From Hymenobacter chitinivorans DSM 11115 (GTDB taxonomy: Bacteria; Bacteroidota; Bacteroidia; Cytophagales; Hymenobacteraceae): a stretch of DNA of 64,000 nucleotides. The DNA lies in contig NZ_PGFA01000001.1 in assembly GCF_002797555.1 (NCBI RefSeq), positions 2,294,001 to 2,358,000 of the forward strand, given 5' to 3'. Numbering within the stretch: position 1 is the stretch's first letter; every line of letters begins with the position of its first letter. The position numbers and the translations under genes were made by a program. The notes beneath the pieces were generated by a model. That model did not search any database. It worked only from the letters and a program-made list of their open reading frames with translations, and was not told the origin of the DNA. Positions 55,893 through 64,000 of this stretch are shown here, piece by piece.

Positions 55893-58034
55893 TTATTGAT
55901 TCATTACCCGCTTGGTTAGCGTCTTGCCGTCGGCCGTTATCCGGAGCACGAGCAGGCCTTTGGGCAGCTTCGTTACCGGCAGCTGCAGGCTCGTCACGTG
56001 CTGGTACGTGGCCCGGCTGGCCTCGTGGCCCCGGTCATTGACTACGACGACCGTCACCTGCTCGTAGCTACGCCCCAGCTCTACGGTCAGCGCCGAGCCC
56101 TGGGCCGGGTTCGGATAAACCAACAGCTCGGCGGCCTCTACGACTACGGCGCTAGGCGCGGCGGTGCGGGCACTGGCGCAGGGCCCCACGAGCTGCCAGG
56201 GGCAGTACTGGCAGCTGGCCGTGAGTGGGTCCTCGTTCTGGGTCCACCACTTGGCCACGTATAGGTTGCCGTTGCGGCTGGCCTGCATGTCTTTGGTATA
56301 CACGGCTGTAGCTGACCACGCCGCCACCGTGCAGCCGCCACTGCCACTCGTTACCGTGACGCTCACCGCCGCCGAGGTCGTCGTGGCCCCGGCGTTATCG
56401 GTGGCTCTAGCAGTCAGCGAATACGTGCCCGCTGCTACGCTACTCCAGCTGAAGCTGTAAGGACTCGACGTGTCGGTTCCCAGCAGCGTAGCACCATTAT
56501 AGAACTCGACTTTGCTCACCGTTCCGTTGGCATCCGCCGCATTAGCCGTAATCGTAATGCTGGCCGGAGCGGTGTAAGCTGCCCCGCTGGCCGGACCCGT
56601 CAGGCTGACTGTCGGCGGCGTGTTGGAGGTGGTGCCACCGGTGACGGTCACGGTTACCGCGGCCGAAGTCGTAGCCGCGCCGGCGTTATCGGTGGCTTTG
56701 GCCGTGAGGGAATACGTGCCCGCCGCTACGCTACTCCAGCTGAAGCTGTAAGGAGCTGTCAGGTCCTCGCCGAGCTTGGTCGTGCCCTGGTAGAACTCGA
56801 CTTTGCTGACCGTGCCGTTGGCGTCGGCCGCATTGGCCGTGATGGTGATACTAGCCGGAGCGGCAAACGTGGCGCTGTTGGCCGGGCTCGTCAGGCTCAC
56901 CGTCGGCGGCGTGTTCGGGGTGCCCAGGGTGCTGAAGAAATTGTAGGCATTGGTTACAAACGGGTAGCCCTGGGTTTTGTCCCAGTTCACCGACCAGGTC
57001 ATGATGCCCCGCAGATTGGGGTACGTCGTATTGAGCACGTACTGGCCGCCGTAGCTTATGCCCTTGACCAGGTAATTCAGGGCCTTGGTCACGTCGGCTG
57101 GCGTGACGTACCCGCCGGCGGGGGCGGCGCCGGTGCCGGTAGCGGGCAGCCCGAAGGCCACCTGGTCCTGGCGCAGGGCGGGGAAGAAATTGGCCGCGTT
57201 GCGGGCTACGGGGAAGCCTTTGAGCAGCATGTCGGTCATGGCTACGATGAAGTCGGCCGTGCCCTGCCCGTAGATTTTGTCGTCCAGCGCGTTCTGGGAG
57301 CCGGTGTTGTAGTACTGCACGTGCACGAAGGTGAGCAGGTCGCGCAGGCCGTAGAGAATGGGCAGGTAGCCGCCGAAGGCCGTGCCGTAGTTGCCGTAGC
57401 CCCCCTGCACGTACTGCACTTCCGGGGCCGAGGTCAGCCAGAAATCCTTGCCCTGCCCCCGGAAAAATGTGGTGAGCTCCCGGGCGGCCGTCACCAGGTT
57501 GTTGATCTTGGGCGTGGTGGAGCTTTTAAAGTTGGTGTCGCCGGAGTTGAGGATAACCGAGGTGCCTTCCAGGTCAATGTCGAAGCCGTCGAAGCCGTAC
57601 TCGGTAATAATTGCCTTCATCGACGTGACGAACTTGTCCTTGTCGGCGGTGGTGTTGAGCTCCACGGGGGCGTCGGCCCCGCCTATCGAAATCAGCACCT
57701 TGCGGCCCTGGCTTTGCAGGGTGCGCATATCGGCAATAAACTCGGCTTTGGTTTGCTGGGTTGGGGTAAACGTCATGGTCATGTCGCCGTAGGCCACGGG
57801 CGTGGCAAAGGCAATATCGATGACGTTGTAGCGCGAATCCACGTCGCGCAGGCGGATGTAGGGGGCGCTGGCGTTGTTCCAGTTGTGGAAGTAGCCCACG
57901 ATTACCCGGGCCTGGGCAGCGGCGTCGAAGCTGCCGGTCAGCAGTACGAAAAAGAGGGCCAGCAGCCGGAGCAACGGCTTTTTACGGCTAAGCCAAGTAG
58001 ACTGGGGGGATGGTACTAGGAGCGGTGTTTTCAT
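55893..58034 (-). CDS. Secreted GH18 chitinase with Ig-like repeats, CBM5 and T9SS tail
   Basis: A 713-residue enzyme. A signal peptide (LLRLLALFFVLLTGSFDAAA) leads to a GH18 barrel with the acid motif DGFDIDLEG (D-x-x-D-x-D-x-E intact), preceded by KVLISIGGAD. Two bacterial Ig-like modules follow, each starting NTPPTVSL and ending SVAAGTYSLTA/R. Then comes a CBM5/12 chitin-binding module (AAWSATAVYTKDMQASRNGN, WWTQNEDP) and a T9SS type A tail (VYPNPAQG...LTKRVMNQ). It cleaves chitin outside the cell. The Ig/CBM/tail region is almost identical at the DNA level to that of the next gene. ATG 58034 starts the signal peptide. It follows chitinase 2 by 64 bases. Confidence 0.93.
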   Translation of the reverse strand: MKTPLLVPSPQSTWLSRKKPLLRLLALFFVLLTGSFDAAAQARVIVGYFHNWNNASAPYIRLRDVDSRYNVIDIAFATPVAYGDMTMTFTPTQQTKAEFIADMRTLQSQGRKVLISIGGADAPVELNTTADKDKFVTSMKAIITEYGFDGFDIDLEGTSVILNSGDTNFKSSTTPKINNLVTAARELTTFFRGQGKDFWLTSAPEVQYVQGGYGNYGTAFGGYLPILYGLRDLLTFVHVQYYNTGSQNALDDKIYGQGTADFIVAMTDMLLKGFPVARNAANFFPALRQDQVAFGLPATGTGAAPAGGYVTPADVTKALNYLVKGISYGGQYVLNTTYPNLRGIMTWSVNWDKTQGYPFVTNAYNFFSTLGTPNTPPTVSLTSPANSATFAAPASITITANAADANGTVSKVEFYQGTTKLGEDLTAPYSFSWSSVAAGTYSLTAKATDNAGAATTSAAVTVTVTGGTTSNTPPTVSLTGPASGAAYTAPASITITANAADANGTVSKVEFYNGATLLGTDTSSPYSFSWSSVAAGTYSLTARATDNAGATTTSAAVSVTVTSGSGGCTVAAWSATAVYTKDMQASRNGNLYVAKWWTQNEDPLTASCQYCPWQLVGPCASARTAAPSAVVVEAAELLVYPNPAQGSALTVELGRSYEQVTVVVVNDRGHEASRATYQHVTSLQLPVTKLPKGLLVLRITADGKTLTKRVMNQ
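56161..56555. repeat. Direct repeat copy 1 (Ig/CBM5 module of chitinase)
   Basis: This block is nearly identical to 58364-58758 (offset 2203); only a handful of substitutions are seen over about 395 bases. It codes for CBM5 and part of an Ig-like module. Confidence 0.85.
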
Positions 58035-58057
58035 AGTGGTTGGGAAAGTTGGTTGGG

Positions 58058-58091
58058 AAAAGAAAAGGGGAAGCCCGCGCGGAGCTTCCCC
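58058..58091 (-). terminator. Terminator/attenuator between the two chitinase genes
   Basis: Minus-strand hairpin GGGGAAGC / GCTTCCCC with a 9-base loop followed by TTTTCTTTT, lying 8 bases past the chitinase 2 stop and before chitinase 1. It could stop or reduce read-through. Confidence 0.7.
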
Positions 58092-58098
58092 CACAGAA

Positions 58099-60684
58099 CT
58101 ATTGATTCAGCAGGCGCTTGGTGAAGGTCTGGCCGTCGGCCCGCACCTGAAGCACCACCACGCCCTTGGGTAGCGCCGGCAGCGTCAGCTCGACGGTACG
58201 CGTGTTCTTAGCCGCCACCCGGTAGGACTTGCCCCCGCTGATGCCGGTCAACTCCAACTCCACTTGGTCATAACGCCGACCCAGATCTAAGGTGAGTTTA
58301 TTACCAGTCAGCACCGGATTGGGGAAAACCGTCAGCGCCTCCGCTGCTACGCTGGCCGACGCGGCGGTGCGGGCACTGGCGCAGGGGCCCACGAGCTGCC
58401 AGGGGCAGTACTGGCAGCTGGCCGTGAGCGGGTCCTCGTTCTGGGTCCACCACTTGGCCACGTATAGGTTGCCGTTGCGGCTGGCCTGCATGTCTTTGGT
58501 ATACACGGCCGTAGCTGACCACGCCGCCACCGTGCAGCCGCCACTGCCACTCGTTACCGTGACGCTCACCGCCGCCGAGGTCGTCGTGGCCCCGGCGTTG
58601 TCGGTGGCTCTAGCAGTCAGCGAATACGTGCCCGCTGCTACGCTACTCCAGCTGAAGCTGTAAGGACTCGACGTGTCGGTTCCCAGCAGCGTAGCACCAT
58701 TATAGAACTCGACTTTGCTCACCGTCCCGTTGGCATCCGCCGCGTTGGCTGTTAAGTTGATGGTGGCCGGAGCGGTGTAAGAGGACCCACTGGTAGGGCC
58801 AGTGAGGCTCACTGTGGGCGGCGTATTCGGGGTTGTGCTGCCGGTTACGGTGATGGTTACCGCGGCCGAAGTCGTGGCCGCGCCGGCGTTATCGGTAGCG
58901 CGGGCCGTGAGGGAATAGGTGCCCGCCGCTACGCTACTCCAGCTGAAGCTGTAAGGAGCTGTCAGGTCCTCGCCGAGCTTGGTCGTGCCCTGGTAGAACT
59001 CGACTTTGCTGACCGTGCCGTTGGCATCGGCCGCATTGGCCGTGATGGTGATACTAGCCGGAGCGGCAAACGTGGCGTTGCTGGCCGGGCTCGTCAAGCT
59101 CACCGTCGGCGGCGTATTGGCCACCGTGCCCGCGCCGAATACTTCGTTGAGCTTGTTGACCAGCGGAGCCTTGGTGTTGGGGCTGGACACCAGCTTGCCG
59201 CCGTAGGTGGTTGTATTGACGGCCAAATCCAGCCAGTCGCCGCTGGCCGACCAGACGATGACGCCCGCCAGCTGCTGGTCTTTCACGTACTGCGCCTTCA
59301 GGCCCACCGACCGTTCGTTGTCGTAGCTGAGGAAGTAGCTGCCGTTGGTTTTGTAGGGCACCTTGGCGTTGTCGTCCCAGTACTCGGTCCAGCTGGCCGT
59401 TTGGGCCAGAATTGCCTGGTAGTTGGGCGTGCCATCCCACACGTCCTTGGGCCAGTTGGTGAAGTCGGCGCTGGTCGAAACCTGGCCGTCGGGGGTAACG
59501 GTTTCGGGCCGCTTCACGGTGGGCGCGTTCAGGGCCGCCGGGCCGCTGGTTACCACGCCCCGGCCGTAGAAGGCCACGCCCAGATTCACCTTGCTCAGCG
59601 GAATACCGGCCGCCTTAATACCTCGGGTAGTAGCATCCAGGGAGAAATTGGCGGCCTCGGCGCCGGGGTAGTCGTACAGCGGCGAGTTGTGCCCGGCCTT
59701 GCTCGACCAGCCCCCGTTGTAGTCGTAGGTCATGAAGTTGAAGTAGTCCATTGACCGATTTAGCCGCACCCAGTCGAACTGGCTGAACCGGGACGGCACG
59801 GCGGTGAAGGCGGCCGTAATCAGCTTATTAGGACCTACGGCCGTCCGGATGGCTTCCACCAGCACCGCAAAATTGGGGTAGTCCTGGGCCTGGCCGGTGA
59901 AGTTCATGCCTTCCTGCCCGGGGTATTCCCAGTCCAAATCGATGCCGTCGAAGCCCAAGGCAATGAGCTTCTGGCAGTCGCTCACGAAGCGGGCCCGTTT
60001 GGTGGGGTCGGCGGCCATGTCGCCGAAGTGCTTGCTCATGCTCCAGCCCCCAATCGAGGCCATGACCTTCACCCCTTGCTGATGAGCCAGGTCGATGAGG
60101 CCGAGCTTGCCGTTTTGCTTGTGCAGGGCCAACGGAAACGCGCCCATGGCCCCAGTACTCACGTTCGACCAGCCGCCCGCGGCATTGCGGTAGCCCAGCG
60201 AGTAGGCGTAGCTGCCGTCGGAAATGTACTGAATGAGGTCCAGCTCACCCTGCAGCAGGTACAAATCCCAGCTGCTGTAGGTGTCGGAGTTAACGAGGGG
60301 GGCCGGCTGCTGCACCGAGCCCGGTTGGGCAATGTTGGGGTTGCGGTAGTCGCCGCTGTGGATGGAGCCGTCGACGGCCACCCCGAAAAAGGAGAAGTTC
60401 AGAATCGTGTACTGCGAGTAGTCCACGTTCAGCTGGTTGAGGCTGCCCTTCGGGATAAGGCCCGGAATATCTTTCCACGGCCCCCATTGCGTCAGGTAGC
60501 CGATAATCTGCTTATTGTGGTCGGTGCGCTTCTTGGGCACCGTGGGGCTGACCTGGGCGCGCAGCAGGCCGGGCAGCAAGCAAAGTAGCAGGGCCAGCAG
60601 GCCGAGCAGGCGTTTCCCGGGGCCGACTTTTTGGGCAAGGCGGGGCCGGGCTTCGGCTAGCCGAAGCAATGGAAGAGTTTTCAT
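58099..60684 (-). CDS. Second secreted GH18 chitinase with Ig-like repeats, CBM5 and T9SS tail
   Basis: An 861-residue enzyme. The signal region (LLGLLALLLCLLPGLLRAQ) precedes a larger GH18 barrel (IIGYLTQWGPWKDIPG, KVMASIGGWSMSKHFG-type) with catalytic motif FDGIDLDWEYPG and an insertion region YFNFMTYDYNGGWSSKAGHN. Two Ig-like modules, CBM5/12 and a T9SS tail (VFPNPVLTG...FTKRLLNQ) follow. The barrel is of the long GH18 type, unlike that of its neighbour, so the two are different enzymes sharing a tail. It probably works on chitin chains outside the cell. ATG 60684 (MKTLPLLRLAEARP) begins the signal region. Confidence 0.94.
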   Translation of the reverse strand: MKTLPLLRLAEARPRLAQKVGPGKRLLGLLALLLCLLPGLLRAQVSPTVPKKRTDHNKQIIGYLTQWGPWKDIPGLIPKGSLNQLNVDYSQYTILNFSFFGVAVDGSIHSGDYRNPNIAQPGSVQQPAPLVNSDTYSSWDLYLLQGELDLIQYISDGSYAYSLGYRNAAGGWSNVSTGAMGAFPLALHKQNGKLGLIDLAHQQGVKVMASIGGWSMSKHFGDMAADPTKRARFVSDCQKLIALGFDGIDLDWEYPGQEGMNFTGQAQDYPNFAVLVEAIRTAVGPNKLITAAFTAVPSRFSQFDWVRLNRSMDYFNFMTYDYNGGWSSKAGHNSPLYDYPGAEAANFSLDATTRGIKAAGIPLSKVNLGVAFYGRGVVTSGPAALNAPTVKRPETVTPDGQVSTSADFTNWPKDVWDGTPNYQAILAQTASWTEYWDDNAKVPYKTNGSYFLSYDNERSVGLKAQYVKDQQLAGVIVWSASGDWLDLAVNTTTYGGKLVSSPNTKAPLVNKLNEVFGAGTVANTPPTVSLTSPASNATFAAPASITITANAADANGTVSKVEFYQGTTKLGEDLTAPYSFSWSSVAAGTYSLTARATDNAGAATTSAAVTITVTGSTTPNTPPTVSLTGPTSGSSYTAPATINLTANAADANGTVSKVEFYNGATLLGTDTSSPYSFSWSSVAAGTYSLTARATDNAGATTTSAAVSVTVTSGSGGCTVAAWSATAVYTKDMQASRNGNLYVAKWWTQNEDPLTASCQYCPWQLVGPCASARTAASASVAAEALTVFPNPVLTGNKLTLDLGRRYDQVELELTGISGGKSYRVAAKNTRTVELTLPALPKGVVVLQVRADGQTFTKRLLNQ
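58364..58758. repeat. Direct repeat copy 2 (Ig/CBM5 module of chitinase)
   Basis: Second copy of the block at 56161-56555. The neighbouring Ig-like module also repeats (about 56690-56920 versus 58890-59120), with the same near-identity. Confidence 0.85.
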
Positions 60685-60979
60685 AGCTGTGAACGGGGTT
60701 AGATGGGGAATCCAAAAATCCAGCAGCAATGAATGCCGCGGAAGTTGCGCTAGGTTCTTGCGGCCCCGAAAGGGTGCGGGGCGGGTAGAGCGGGTTGCGG
60801 AAAGGCCGTAGCCAGCCCGGGCCCCGCCACAGCGGGACCGGAAACACTACCAAATGAGTTGCTTAGGCAAACGCAGGCCGCGGGGACAAAGGCCCCGGGA
60901 ACTCAGATTGTGGGCAAGAACGGCGCAGCCGCCGTGGTGTGCTCTTGCGAAAACAAGAAGGACGGAAAAAGCGGTAACG
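60685..60979. other. Intergenic gap between chitinase 2 and GH20
   Basis: About 295 bases, GC-rich, without a gene. It may carry the chitinase promoter, but no clear TAnnTTTG box was found near the start. Confidence 0.45.
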
Positions 60980-62851
60980 TTAGTTGACCAGCAGCTCGGC
61001 GGGCGGACTCTTGCGGCCGCCAGGAGTAATCGTAACGGCCCGCACGGTGAGGCCCTTGTTCAGGGGCACAGCCACAGGCTTGGTGTAGAGCCCCGTGGTT
61101 TCGTCGGGCAAGTGGCCGTCGAGGGTGTAGCGGATCTGGGCGCCGGGCACCAGGGAACGAAGCGTGAAAACGGCCTTGCCATTCTGCCGGACCACACTGG
61201 CGCTGTCGAGGCCCAGGGGCTCGGGCACCCGGTAGTAGACTTTCTTGGCGTCGAGGCGGGCAAACTGCTGGCCCATGCGGGGCAGAAACTCGGCGTAGCT
61301 TTTACCGGCCGCCGGCCGCCAGGCCACTTCCGACACGGCCAGCAGCCGCGGAAACAGCATGTACTCGGCCGCGGCGGGCGTGGTGATATACTCGGTCCAG
61401 AGGTTGGCCTGTGGCCCGAGCACGTGCTTTTGCTGCTCCGGGGTCAGCTCGGCGGGCAGCGGGTTGTAGTTGTAGATGACGTCGAGCGGAATGTAGCCCC
61501 CAATCATCAGCGGCTCGTAGGGGCTGTGGGGCTTGGGGCTCTGCCCGTAGTTGACGTACATGTGGGTGGTAGGCGACATGACCACGTCGTGACCCATTTT
61601 GGCGGCTTCGATGCCGCCTTTTTCGCCCCGCCAGCTCATTACCGTGGCGCTGGGCGCAATGCCGCCTTCCAGGATTTCATCCCAGCCGATGAGCTTTTTG
61701 CCCTTGCTTGCGAGGAACTTCTCGATGCGGCGGTTAAACCAGCCCTGCACCTTCTCCACGTCGGTGTAGCCTTCCTTTTTCATAATTTCCTGCACGGCGG
61801 CGCTTTCTTTCCAGCGGGTTTTGGGCGCTTCGTCGCCGCCGATGTGCACGTAGGGCCCGGGAAACAGGGCGGTTACTTCACTCAGCACGTCCTCAAAAAA
61901 GCGGAACGTGGGCTCGGTGGGGCACACGATGTCCTCATTCACGCCCCACATGGTCCAGGTTTCGTAGGTCCCGGGCTTGCAGGCCAGCTCCGGATACGCG
62001 GCCAAAATGGCCACCGAGTGGCCCGGCATTTCGATTTCGGGCACGATGGTCACGTAGCGCCGCTGGGCGTAAGCCACCACGTCCCGGATCTGGTCCTGGG
62101 TGTAGAAGCCGCCGTAGGGCGTGGCGTCGTACTTAAACTCGGCGGGGGTTTTGAACAGCTGCTGGGCGCCAATCAGGGTTTCCTTGCGAAAGGCACTGAC
62201 CTGGGTGAGCTTGGGGTATTTCTTGATTTCAATGCGCCAGCCCTGGTCGTCGGTCAGGTGCCAGTGAAAGGTATTGAGCTTGTAGGCGGCCAGCAAGTCG
62301 ATGTATTTCTTGACGAACTCGACCGAGAAGAAGTGCCGGCTCACGTCGAGCATGCCGCCCCGCCAGCGGAAGGCCGGCTGGTCATTGATGCGTACGTAGG
62401 GCACCGGGGCCGTAGCCGCCGAGCGGGCGGGCAGCAGTTGCAGCAGCGTCTGAGCGCCGTAGAACAGGCCCGGGCCGCCCGCCGCCGTAATCCGGATTCC
62501 CTGCTGGTCGACCGTGAGCTGATAGGCTTCGGGGTTGGGCGTGGCCGCCGTGAGCAGGGCAATATTGGCCCCCGCCCGGGTCGAGGTCAGCGTGACGGTT
62601 TTGCCCAACCCGGTCAGCATTTCCTTTAACAGGCCGGCCACGTTGCTCCCATCTTTGCCCGTGGCGTAGATGCTTATCTTCTGGGGCAGGGCGTACGTGG
62701 CGGTATAGGCTTTCACCTCGCGCGGCAGCGGCACCAACCCCAGGCGCTGGGCCGGCATTTCGGTTAGCTGGGCCAGGGCCGGCTGAGTGGCCAGCAGGCA
62801 TACCGTCAGAACTCCACCCAGTCGGGTAGCACAAGAGAAAGAAAGGGGCAT
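60980..62851 (-). CDS. GH20 beta-N-acetylhexosaminidase
   Basis: A 623-residue exoenzyme that removes terminal N-acetylglucosamine from chito-oligomers. A signal peptide (GVLTVCLLATQPALAQ) and an N-terminal GH20b domain (GLVPLPREVKAYTATYALPQ) precede the catalytic barrel: WRGGMLDVSRHFFSVEFVKK, NTFHWHLTDDQGWRIEIKKY, YVTIVPEIEMPGHSVAILAA, and the acid pair YVHIGGDEAPKTRWKESA (Asp-Glu). A chitobiase/Fn3-like C-terminal domain follows (PDETTGLYTKPVAVPLNKGL). It likely works in the periplasm or at the surface. A minus-strand TTACTTTG box at 62904-62911 is a candidate promoter. MPLSFS at 62851 starts the signal peptide. Confidence 0.95.
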   Translation of the reverse strand: MPLSFSCATRLGGVLTVCLLATQPALAQLTEMPAQRLGLVPLPREVKAYTATYALPQKISIYATGKDGSNVAGLLKEMLTGLGKTVTLTSTRAGANIALLTAATPNPEAYQLTVDQQGIRITAAGGPGLFYGAQTLLQLLPARSAATAPVPYVRINDQPAFRWRGGMLDVSRHFFSVEFVKKYIDLLAAYKLNTFHWHLTDDQGWRIEIKKYPKLTQVSAFRKETLIGAQQLFKTPAEFKYDATPYGGFYTQDQIRDVVAYAQRRYVTIVPEIEMPGHSVAILAAYPELACKPGTYETWTMWGVNEDIVCPTEPTFRFFEDVLSEVTALFPGPYVHIGGDEAPKTRWKESAAVQEIMKKEGYTDVEKVQGWFNRRIEKFLASKGKKLIGWDEILEGGIAPSATVMSWRGEKGGIEAAKMGHDVVMSPTTHMYVNYGQSPKPHSPYEPLMIGGYIPLDVIYNYNPLPAELTPEQQKHVLGPQANLWTEYITTPAAAEYMLFPRLLAVSEVAWRPAAGKSYAEFLPRMGQQFARLDAKKVYYRVPEPLGLDSASVVRQNGKAVFTLRSLVPGAQIRYTLDGHLPDETTGLYTKPVAVPLNKGLTVRAVTITPGGRKSPPAELLVN

Positions 62852-62903
62852 AAACGGTGGGTTGGTCGGGAAAGCGAGAAGCCAGCGGAACGGCAAGCGG
62901 CAC

Positions 62904-62911
62904 CAAAGTAA
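62904..62911 (-). promoter_or_regulatory. -7 box TTACTTTG of the GH20 gene
   Basis: One-mismatch TAnnTTTG box on the minus strand, 53 bases upstream of the GH20 start. Confidence 0.45.
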
Positions 62912-63026
62912 GCACGCCGGGCAATATTGCTTGGTGGGCTAGTGCGAGTAGCCCGGCGGCTGACCGGCACCTACCACGTTGCAGCGGGTAAGTTGCCCGT
63001 CGGCCACCGGGCCGGCCCACTCCTAT

Positions 63027-64000
63027 CTATTTATCCCACCATACCCGGCCCGTCAGGAAGTCACCGCCCGGTACGGCATCGTGGGCCGTTTTGTAGTTGT
63101 CCGGGTTGCTGGTGATTTCCGTGGTGGGATACGGGAAACGGCGCGGAATCTGGCCGTTGGTGGCATTGTTGGGGTACACCACCGGCGTGAGCACCGGGAA
63201 GCCGCTGCGGCGCCAGTTGGTCCACGACTCGTAGAAGTCCAGCATGGTGTTGGTCAGGGCCCAGTACTGGGTGTTGATTTGCTCCAGCCCCGAGCCGGCG
63301 TTGTACGGGTGGGCCGCCAGGTAGGCACTGGCTTCCGCCTCGGCCACGGCCATGGCCGGGTCGTACTGGCTCAGGTAAGTCATGGCGGCCGTCACGCCGG
63401 CGTTGTAGTGCTGGGCGGCGCTGCCCCCGATGCCCCAGCGCTGGGCGGCCTCGGCCAGCAGCAGCTCCGACTCGGCGTAGGTCAGCACAAACGTGGGGCC
63501 GTTGCGCTTAATCATTCCCGGGCTCGGCGAGGAATAGGCTGGAAAGGTGGTGTAGTTGGCCGCGCCCGAAATGTCGTAGGCTGGCCGGCCACTCAGGTCC
63601 TTGCCATTGGGCATACCCTTCTGCGCCGCGGCCGTCGAAACAGCGCCCGGGTTCTGGGTCTTGCTGATGTCGGTGAGGTAGAGCTGGGTGACGGCTATTT
63701 TCGACAGCCGGGGGTCGTTGTTGGTTTTGAGAAAGTCGATGAAGGTCTGGGACCATTTCACGTAGTAGTTTTCCTGGCCCCCGTCGCCGAGCAGCACTTG
63801 GCTGTTGCGGTTTTGGGTTACCCGGGCCCCGGCCACGTCGTGCACCACGTAGGCGTTGTCGGCGTTGCTCAGCAGGGTTTTACCCTGCACCTTGGTAGCG
63901 TAGGCCTGGGCCTTGGCCGGGTCAATCTTGGTCAGGCGCATGGCCAGGCGTAGCAACAGGGTGTTGCCCAGCCGCTGCCACTGGGCGATGTTGCCCTTGT
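63027..64000 (-). CDS. SusD/RagB-family (SusD-like_2) nutrient-binding lipoprotein, partial
   Basis: The C-terminal 324 residues or so of an outer-membrane binding protein; the N-terminus lies beyond the right edge. The visible part carries WQRLGNTLLLRLAMRLTKID, VKWSQTFIDFLKTNNDPRLS, FVLTYAESELLLAEAAQRWG, and a C-terminal DFYESWTNWRRSGFPVLTPV, which fit the second SusD-like family (Pfam SusD-like_2 / SusD_RagB type). With its SusC partner (outside the window) it would bind oligosaccharides. Lying upstream of chitinase and hexosaminidase genes, chito-oligomers are the likely ligand. The frame is open to the window edge. Confidence 0.92.
   Translation of the reverse strand, partial: KGNIAQWQRLGNTLLLRLAMRLTKIDPAKAQAYATKVQGKTLLSNADNAYVVHDVAGARVTQNRNSQVLLGDGGQENYYVKWSQTFIDFLKTNNDPRLSKIAVTQLYLTDISKTQNPGAVSTAAAQKGMPNGKDLSGRPAYDISGAANYTTFPAYSSPSPGMIKRNGPTFVLTYAESELLLAEAAQRWGIGGSAAQHYNAGVTAAMTYLSQYDPAMAVAEAEASAYLAAHPYNAGSGLEQINTQYWALTNTMLDFYESWTNWRRSGFPVLTPVVYPNNATNGQIPRRFPYPTTEITSNPDNYKTAHDAVPGGDFLTGRVWWDK

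Noticed and set aside
60854..62629. Long plus-strand open frame of 591 codons opposite the GH20 gene
   Set aside because: Shadow frame; Gly/Val/His-rich text without domains.
1..64000. tRNA, rRNA or complete insertion sequence
   Set aside because: No acceptor/anticodon pattern, rRNA text or transposase was recognised on reading both strands.

Overview
The window reads as a chromosomal segment of a high-GC Bacteroidota bacterium, most likely Hymenobacter or a close relative (Cytophagales). Supporting signs are promoter -7 boxes of the TAnnTTTG type with short leaders, a TamL-like lipoprotein of the BamA/TamA family, Por/T9SS-type C-terminal sorting tails, a SusD-like protein beside chitin-degrading enzymes, DUF4369/thioredoxin lipoproteins, a fused 2-oxoacid dehydrogenase E1, and abundant dispersed intergenic repeats. 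No rRNA, tRNA, CRISPR array or complete insertion sequence was seen. The genus name is inferred from style and gene content, not from a marker gene.

Layout. 1-5.6 kb: an anti-sigma-like membrane protein, a beta-barrel protein, an SPOUT rRNA/tRNA methyltransferase, and TamL. 5.9-16.5 kb: fused E1 dehydrogenase; a hemF-PAP2-flavodoxin operon; a phosphodiester glycosidase; riboflavin synthase; a polyprenyl-phosphate sugar transferase; pcm; a thioesterase; and a Pro/Ala-linker protein whose C-terminal domain faintly resembles the DNA polymerase III psi subunit. 16.7-25.2 kb (minus strand): TlpA-like lipoprotein, gatB, surface protein, DUF6090-like membrane protein, TonB-domain protein, alaS. 25.5-37.7 kb: merR, an AT-richer DUF4241 gene, dprA, a class IV aminotransferase, thyA, small stress/unknown proteins, an MMPL/RND exporter and an aldo/keto reductase.

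37.9-42.2 kb is a minimal ethanolamine-use locus (permease, eutB, a DUF1810 gene, eutC) with no microcompartment shell genes. It is followed by an Imm51-like protein and a membrane adenylate cyclase. 44-47.6 kb is a small regulon: a Crp/Fnr regulator lies between two outward-facing nucleotide-sugar-epimerase-like genes, and an identical 25-bp element, built on a 10-bp tandem repeat, sits upstream of each. 47.6-55.8 kb holds a DACNV/diadenylate-cyclase-like protein, an epoxide-hydrolase-like enzyme, an XRE-type gene behind a four-site mirror-symmetric operator, several lineage-specific proteins, a short AT-richer patch with immunity-like genes, and a superfamily I helicase.

55.9-64.0 kb is a chitin-utilisation locus on the minus strand, read from the right edge: SusD-like binding lipoprotein (cut by the window end), GH20 hexosaminidase, and two GH18 chitinases that share almost identical Ig/CBM5/T9SS tails. 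SusD would present chito-oligomers, the secreted GH18 enzymes would cut chitin, and GH20 would release GlcNAc. Intergenic spaces throughout carry nested inverted-repeat elements of at least three word families, several built around a terminator hairpin.
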